From a bacterium (lineage in GTDB: Bacteria; Krumholzibacteriota; Krumholzibacteriia; WVZY01): a stretch of 9,826 bases of DNA. The translations under genes and the position numbers were made by a program. The notes below the pieces were generated by a model. That model was not told the DNA's origin, ran no database searches, and saw nothing but the letters and a program-made list of their open reading frames with translations. Of the stretch, positions 5,623-9,826 are shown piece by piece (positions within the stretch are counted from its first letter, which is position 1; each line of letters begins with the position of its first letter). The DNA is taken from contig JAPUJU010000370.1 in NCBI GenBank assembly GCA_027296025.1, positions 1 through 9,826 on the forward strand, given 5' to 3'.

Positions 5623-6687
5623 ATCGAAACAATTCGCGAGAACTGGCCGATATTATTTTCGAATCGCTACCTGGGCGCAGCGATTATTATCGCGCTGTCC
5701 TTCGCCGCCGCAGCTATCGTTGATTTTGTTGTTGTCCGCATCTGCAAAACCCTTGCACGAAAAACGGCGACAACCGTCGACGACTCGCTGATCCACCTGA
5801 TTCACCAGCCTGTTCGTGTTTCGACATTTTTCTTTGGACTCTGGGTGGCGACCGCCCGGCTTCATCTCCCACCGGTACCAGATAGCATTGTCGGGGCAAC
5901 CCTCAAAACGATTGTCGTCATCATATGGACCGTATTCGCGATGCGGCTCAACCGAGTTATCCTGGGGCAACTGGCGAAAGGAGATTCACCGCTCGTCGAC
6001 CAACGGATGCGTCCTTTGTTCGACAACGTGGGTCGTATCATATTTTTTGCCGTCGCGGTTTATTTTGTTTTCGTGTTGTGGGGAATCAACGTGTCCGCCT
6101 GGCTCGCCTCGGCTGGCGTCATCGGAATCGCATTTGGTTTCGCAGCGAAAGACTCTCTTGCTAACCTTATTTCAGGCGTCTTCATCCTGGGCGACGCTCC
6201 GTATAAAGTGGGTGACTACATCAACCTCGATACGGGTGAGCGCGGGGAAGTCATACGTATCGGGTTGCGGAGCACCCGCATCCTGACACGCGACGATGTG
6301 GAAGTAACAATCCCCAACGCTTTGATCGCGAACGGCAAGATTGTGAACGAGAGCGGAGGGCCCTCTAAGATTCAACGAATCCGTGTGAGCGTCGGCGTCG
6401 CGTATGGAACGGATGTGGATAAGTTTTGCGACATTCTCCATGACATCGGGCGGGACCACCCCGATGTGTTGAAGGACCCGGTACCACGTTCGCGGTTTCG
6501 CCGGTTCGGCGATTCGTCGCTGGACTTCGATCTCCTATGCTGGATCAGGACGCCGGACCTTCGGGGGCGTGTCATCCATGAGTTGAACACGGCAATCTAT
6601 AAACGCCTCGCGGCCGAAGGCATCGAAATCCCCTACCCGAAGCGGGACGTATATATCAAGCAGATGCCGAACGCCGGCAAATCCTGA
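5623..6687 (+). CDS. MscS-family mechanosensitive ion channel
   Basis: About 354 residues. Inner-membrane channel that opens under membrane tension to release solutes. Five hydrophobic segments are visible, at about residues 16-38, 65-80, 90-112, 135-153 and the pore helix 157-189. The pore helix holds the MscS signature (AGVIGIAFGFAAKDSL, then ANLISGVFIL). A beta domain follows (VGDYINLDTGERGEV...IPNALIANGKIVN), then the C-terminal alpha/beta domain ending in EIPYPKRDVYI. This is longer than E. coli MscS (286) because of two extra N-terminal segments. The protein-like frame runs back to an in-frame TGA at 5617, with no ATG, GTG or TTG before the GTG at 5845, which would remove the first two membrane segments. 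The best placement is ATC at 5623, 6 nt after GAGGG, giving (M)ETIRENW; a rare AUC start or a single-base difference from ATG would explain this. Divergent from moaA and convergent with the next gene. Confidence 0.88.
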   Translation: METIRENWPILFSNRYLGAAIIIALSFAAAAIVDFVVVRICKTLARKTATTVDDSLIHLIHQPVRVSTFFFGLWVATARLHLPPVPDSIVGATLKTIVVIIWTVFAMRLNRVILGQLAKGDSPLVDQRMRPLFDNVGRIIFFAVAVYFVFVLWGINVSAWLASAGVIGIAFGFAAKDSLANLISGVFILGDAPYKVGDYINLDTGERGEVIRIGLRSTRILTRDDVEVTIPNALIANGKIVNESGGPSKIQRIRVSVGVAYGTDVDKFCDILHDIGRDHPDVLKDPVPRSRFRRFGDSSLDFDLLCWIRTPDLRGRVIHELNTAIYKRLAAEGIEIPYPKRDVYIKQMPNAGKS

Positions 6688-6694
6688 TTCCATC

Positions 6695-8521
6695 CTACTT
6701 GAGCAGCACCATCTTCCGAGTCTCGCTGAACCCGGACGCCCGCAACCGGTAGAAGTACACACCCGAGGCGACGGTGGCACCGCGGGCATCGCGGCCGTCC
6801 CAGTTCGCGAACTGTGGGCCGCCATCGACGAACCCGTCGACAAGCGTATTCACGAGTCGCCCGAATACATCGAACACTTCCAGCTTCACCGCGCCACCGG
6901 CCGGCGGCATGTCGTACTGAATCACCGTCGTGGGATTGAACGGGTTCGGCGTGTTCTGGTAGAGTCGGTATGGCAGGCTTTCGAGATCACCAATACCGGT
7001 GGCGCCCGGTTCGCATTCGTCCGGGATACCGTTGCCATTGAAATCATAGCTCGTGTTGGTCGCGATATCCACCGCGTCGCCGACACCGTTATCATTACAG
7101 TCGTAGTCGCCGATACGCAGGTAATAGACGTCCTGTTCCCCGTTGAATGTGGCGGCCCATGCGAGATGGGCCCCGACGTCGTCCGAGATCATGTGGTAGT
7201 AGTCACCGATCTTATTTTGATTCGGCCAGCCGACGAAGCTGTTCCACATGGGACTAAGTTGCTGGTTCGGTGTCCAAGTCACTCCCCCATCGCTCGATGA
7301 CGTATAGAAAAGTTCGCTCTCGTTTATAAGCGCCGAGTTTCGCTGATCGTTCCAGATAACATCGATTCTCCCGCTCTGCGAAACTGACATCGTTCCGAAC
7401 CACTGCCACCGGAGTGTCCCGTCGTCGTTTAAAGTCACGGGCGGACTCCACGTTGCGCCGCCGTCCGTACTTCGCGTGAACTGGATGTCGGCTGGATCGG
7501 CTCCCGTCGGGTTGACGGAGGCAACCACGTAGATGTTTCCCGCGTTGGGCCCCGTTGACGGGTCAACGGTAATCCACGTCTGCCCGAGCAGTCCGGCTGG
7601 ATTCGGCCCGGTTCCTACCTGAACGATGCCGTTTATTGGAAAGGAGGTTGTGGTAAAGGTCGGAGTGCCGACCGGGTTCTTTGCGTCGGTCGACGTTGCC
7701 AGCCAGAACAGCGTGAAATTGTTGTCGTCGATACCGACGACGTAAAGGGTTCCGTCGGGGGCCACATCCAGCGTCCCCCAGATGGGCTGGTTTGTGAGAA
7801 GGCTCGGCGCCGTGAAACTGGTGCCCCCGTTGACTGACCGGTTGAACGTGTTCGGCGCAAACTGGTTCGCCGCCGTACTCCAGGCCTGATAGATGTGTCC
7901 AGCGCTCGTGCCGGCGGTGCGGTCGATCGTCATCCACACTTTGTCGCCGCCGAACGCAAATACAGGGACACCCCAGCTCACTCCCCCGTCTGACGATTTG
8001 AATACCCATGAGTCGAAGGTACCGCCGACAACTTTCAAACTGTTGTAATAGAAGTTTCCGGCAACGTCGAAGCTCAAGACCGGATCGCTGCGAAACACGG
8101 TCGGTTCGAGGACACCCGGGAACGTCCATGTGCGCCCACCGTCGGTGCTGTGCGCGTACCCCGCCTGGCGAAAATTGGATGTGATGGTATCGAACTGACG
8201 CCAACCAATCGCCATGGTGTTTGGGTTGGTCGGGTCGACCGCGATCGACGGTTCGTTGGCCGCATCCCCTGGAATGTTGGCGCCTACCGCGTCGATATTC
8301 ACCTGGATGCTCGTCGCTGTGCCGAACCGGATCTTTCTCGCGGGGGGCGCCCCGGGAACAGGCAACGCCGGACGGCCGGGCGGGTCTTCCGGACGTTCGA
8401 TCAACAGGTCCGTCCGCTTCGAGGACGCCTCTTCTGCGGTGGTTGAAAGTGGGGCTGCGAGCTGCAGCACGCAGGCAATCAGTACAGTGAGAAGGTCACG
8501 CAGGTTTCGCTGGACACTCAT
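6695..8521 (-). CDS. Secreted BNR/sialidase-fold protein with calcium repeats and FlgD-like C-terminal sorting domain
   Basis: 608 residues. A signal peptide covers residues 1 to about 29 (hydrophobic LLTVLIACVLQLAA, cleavage after TTA). NEPSIAVDPTNPN (89-101) opens a beta-propeller-like region with five Asp-box motifs: STDGGRTW (125), SSDGGVSW (176), SVNGGTSF (229), STDGGATW (351) and SSDGGVTW (409). DCNDNGVGDAVDIA (474-487) and DFNGNGIPDE (493-502) are calcium-loop repeats like dockerin or thrombospondin type 3. The end (514-608) is a FlgD-like Ig domain: YQNTPNPFNPTT, GRLVNTL, WDGRDARG, ASGVYFYRL, TRKMVLLK. Such domains act as sorting or anchoring tails in FCB-group bacteria, some through type IX secretion. 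The ATG at 8521 has AAGGAG 7 nt upstream and precedes the signal peptide; 43 further open codons upstream lack protein character. Substrate unknown; Asp boxes alone do not prove sialidase activity. Confidence 0.87.
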   Translation of the reverse strand: MSVQRNLRDLLTVLIACVLQLAAPLSTTAEEASSKRTDLLIERPEDPPGRPALPVPGAPPARKIRFGTATSIQVNIDAVGANIPGDAANEPSIAVDPTNPNTMAIGWRQFDTITSNFRQAGYAHSTDGGRTWTFPGVLEPTVFRSDPVLSFDVAGNFYYNSLKVVGGTFDSWVFKSSDGGVSWGVPVFAFGGDKVWMTIDRTAGTSAGHIYQAWSTAANQFAPNTFNRSVNGGTSFTAPSLLTNQPIWGTLDVAPDGTLYVVGIDDNNFTLFWLATSTDAKNPVGTPTFTTTSFPINGIVQVGTGPNPAGLLGQTWITVDPSTGPNAGNIYVVASVNPTGADPADIQFTRSTDGGATWSPPVTLNDDGTLRWQWFGTMSVSQSGRIDVIWNDQRNSALINESELFYTSSSDGGVTWTPNQQLSPMWNSFVGWPNQNKIGDYYHMISDDVGAHLAWAATFNGEQDVYYLRIGDYDCNDNGVGDAVDIATNTSYDFNGNGIPDECEPGATGIGDLESLPYRLYQNTPNPFNPTTVIQYDMPPAGGAVKLEVFDVFGRLVNTLVDGFVDGGPQFANWDGRDARGATVASGVYFYRLRASGFSETRKMVLLK

Positions 8522-8590
8522 ACGCTGCTCCTTGGGGCAAACCAAGCAGTCTTTATCAGGCGGAGTCCCCTCAATTAGCACGGGTTCCTC

Positions 8591-8596
8591 ACTATA
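8591..8596 (-). promoter_or_regulatory. Possible extended -10 element for the BNR-protein gene
   Basis: The minus strand reads TGTTATAGT, a TATAGT -10 box with the extended TGn motif, about 70 nt upstream of the ATG at 8521. No good -35 box lies at the right distance (the hexamer at spacing 17 is CGGTCA), so this is only a candidate. Its -35 region would overlap that of the divergent promoter at 8613-8641. Confidence 0.35.
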
Positions 8597-8612
8597 ACAC
8601 AAGCGAGCGCCG

Positions 8613-8641
8613 TTGACCGATCTACAAATCGGCCGTACAGT
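8613..8641 (+). promoter_or_regulatory. Sigma-70-type promoter for the 8721 gene
   Basis: TTGACC (8613-8618) and TACAGT (8636-8641) are separated by exactly 17 nt, each one or two bases from consensus. Transcription would start near 8648, leaving a leader of about 70 nt before the ATG at 8721. The intergenic stretch 8522-8720 contains no other gene that I can support. Confidence 0.5.
8617..8632. repeat. Dyad in the promoter spacer, possible operator
   Basis: CCGAT-CTACAA-ATCGG is a perfect 5+5 bp inverted repeat with a 6-nt centre. It lies between the -35 and -10 boxes of the rightward promoter and beside the leftward -35 region. A regulator bound here could control both divergent genes. A dyad this short can occur by chance. 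Confidence 0.35.
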
Positions 8642-8720
8642 GTAATTCATTCAAGATACGAATCGCTCCCAGTGATTCGAGACGCCCGGGCGGCACCGCG
8701 GTTTTGAGAAGGAATAGGTG

Positions 8721-9826
8721 ATGATGCGATCCATCCAAGTTCGTGCCACGATGGTGGCCACCGTCGTGTGCGTGTTGCTTTGTTTCATGAGTTTCCGGGC
8801 ACAGGGCGAACCGGCTGACTGGCCGGTTGAGCTCGACAGTGACTTCGGCAAAATTGTGATCTACCAGCCACAGGTGGAGTCGTACACAGGCAACATTCTG
8901 GAGGCGCGTGCGGCGGTAGCCGTTACGACCATCGACGGTGGTACACCCGTCTTCGGGGCGGTCTGGTTCGAAGCGCGAATGGCGACAGACCTCGACGAAC
9001 GGACGGTGACGTGTGAAGCGGTTCAGGTGAGCGCCGCGAAGTTTCCGGACACGGAGCAGGAAAAGGTAGACCGGCTCAGCCGATATCTGGAGATGGAAAT
9101 TCCGAGGTGGGAGATGACGCTCTCACTGGACGAACTCACGAGCAGCGTTGAAAACGCTGACCGAAGCACTGAGCCCCTGAATAACGATCCACCCGAAATC
9201 ATTTTCAGCACGCAGCAGGCCGTCCTCATCCTGATCGACGGCGATCCGATCATTGCGGACCTACAGGACTCCGACCTGAAGTACGTTGTCAACTCGGCCT
9301 TTTTCATTCTCCAGGATCCGAAATCAAAACAGTACTACCTCAAAGGCGGCGACAACTGGTTTACGACCGGCGAACTGATGGGTGAGTGGCAGACGACAGC
9401 GAACCTTCCAAAGTCTGTCCAGGAAGTGGCAAAGAAGGTCGATGAGGAAGAGAAGAAGCAGGCAGCCGAGAAGCAGAATACCGATCTCCCACAGGAGGAT
9501 CCCGAGCTCGGTCCTGCCGGTGTGCCGGAGATTATCGTGCGGACTCATCCCGCCGAGCTCGTGATAACCGACGGCGAACCGGACTTCGCCCCGATCGAGG
9601 AGACCAACCTCCTTTATATGCAGAATACGGACAACGATGTCCTGATGGATATCTCAACCCAACGGTACTACATCCTCATTTCGGGACGATGGTACTGGGC
9701 AACTGCAATGAGCGGGGCCACGTGGACGTTCGTGGCGCCCGGCGACGTTCCCGCTGATTTCGCAAAGATACCCGCCGATTCGGAGATGGGGCAGGTGCTT
9801 GCGAGTGTTGCCGGAACCCAGGAGGC
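8721..9826 (+). CDS. Secreted repeat protein of unknown function ('carbohydrate-binding family V/XII'-like), 3' end outside window
   Basis: 368 codons with no stop before the window ends. A signal peptide is visible (residues 1 to about 29: MMRSIQVRAT, a hydrophobic core, then FRAQG). Residues 40-135 form a domain with GKIVIYQPQVESYTGN, ARAAVAV, PVFGAVWFEARM and EIPRWEMTLSLD. Two related units of about 75 residues follow, 158-230 and 269-344. Both start PEII, pass through a (D)GD/EP strand and a YY(L/I)...WY/WF segment, and end in a W(Q/T) strand. They are separated by an acidic-basic linker EEEKKQAAEKQ. I recall long exported proteins of this layout in several Gram-negative phyla, carrying automatic names such as 'carbohydrate-binding family V/XII' or 'autotransporter', without known function. 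The ATG at 8721 has AAGGA 8 nt upstream; a second ATG follows directly. Confidence 0.8.
   Translation, partial: MMRSIQVRATMVATVVCVLLCFMSFRAQGEPADWPVELDSDFGKIVIYQPQVESYTGNILEARAAVAVTTIDGGTPVFGAVWFEARMATDLDERTVTCEAVQVSAAKFPDTEQEKVDRLSRYLEMEIPRWEMTLSLDELTSSVENADRSTEPLNNDPPEIIFSTQQAVLILIDGDPIIADLQDSDLKYVVNSAFFILQDPKSKQYYLKGGDNWFTTGELMGEWQTTANLPKSVQEVAKKVDEEEKKQAAEKQNTDLPQEDPELGPAGVPEIIVRTHPAELVITDGEPDFAPIEETNLLYMQNTDNDVLMDISTQRYYILISGRWYWATAMSGATWTFVAPGDVPADFAKIPADSEMGQVLASVAGTQE

Noticed and set aside
5398..5624. Minus-strand open frames between mscS and moaA (64-67 codons)
   Set aside because: They overlap the RNA-structured leader, lack a good ribosome binding site, and their products show no recognisable motif or typical composition.
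5529..5791. Plus-strand open frames overlapping the mscS N-terminal region
   Set aside because: They run in frames other than the MscS frame, which encodes clear membrane segments over the same DNA. They could matter only if a frameshift links the GTG at 5616 to MscS.
8522..8650. 43-codon N-terminal extension of the BNR protein
   Set aside because: It would bury the signal peptide and covers the candidate promoter; the ATG at 8521 has AAGGAG at good spacing.
1..9826. CRISPR arrays, tRNA or rRNA genes, insertion sequences
   Set aside because: I saw no regularly spaced repeats, tRNA cloverleaf, rRNA sequence, transposase or terminal inverted repeats in either strand.

Overview
The window is bacterial, GC-rich and almost fully coding. 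It most resembles an uncultured lineage of the FCB superphylum (groups such as Zixibacteria, Eisenbacteria, Latescibacteria or Krumholzibacteria). The evidence is a secreted BNR-type protein (6695-8521) that ends in a FlgD-like sorting domain with a YQNTPNPFNPTT motif, preceded by DCNDNG/DFNGNG calcium-loop repeats. This combination is common in those groups. The taxonomic placement is inference; no rRNA gene is present.

Left half, minus strand (5586 down to 1): a compact molybdenum-cofactor (Moco) operon. Its reading order is structured 5' leader, moaA, a moaC-mogA/moaB fusion, a TauE/SafE-type membrane transporter, moeA, moaD, moaE, mobA, then the first 60 codons of a molybdopterin oxidoreductase of the FdhF/YdeP type, which leaves the window on the left. 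From moaA to mobA the genes overlap or nearly touch (TAATG, TAGTG, ATGA, TTGA, a 3-nt gap, a 29-nt overlap), so they are very probably co-transcribed and translationally coupled. The set covers the pathway from GTP (MoaA, MoaC) through molybdopterin (MoaD/MoaE) and adenylylation and Mo insertion (MogA, MoeA) to MGD (MobA), and leads into a candidate user enzyme. The MoaD-activating enzyme MoeB is not in the window.

Between moaA and mscS (5324-5622) the minus-strand RNA can form several hairpins enclosed by a long-range stem. That stem competes with an alternative local stem. A cofactor-sensing riboswitch of the Moco type is the natural hypothesis, but I could not match the published consensus, so it is given as a candidate only.

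Right half: a divergent MscS-family mechanosensitive channel (5623-6687, plus) has no canonical start codon. It converges, with a 7-nt gap, on the secreted BNR/FlgD-like protein (6695-8521, minus). A divergent regulatory region of about 200 bp (8522-8720) holds a good sigma-70-type promoter with a dyad in its spacer. The promoter drives a secreted protein (8721 to beyond the right end) built from repeated units of about 75 residues and often annotated as 'carbohydrate-binding family V/XII' or 'autotransporter'. Its function is unknown.
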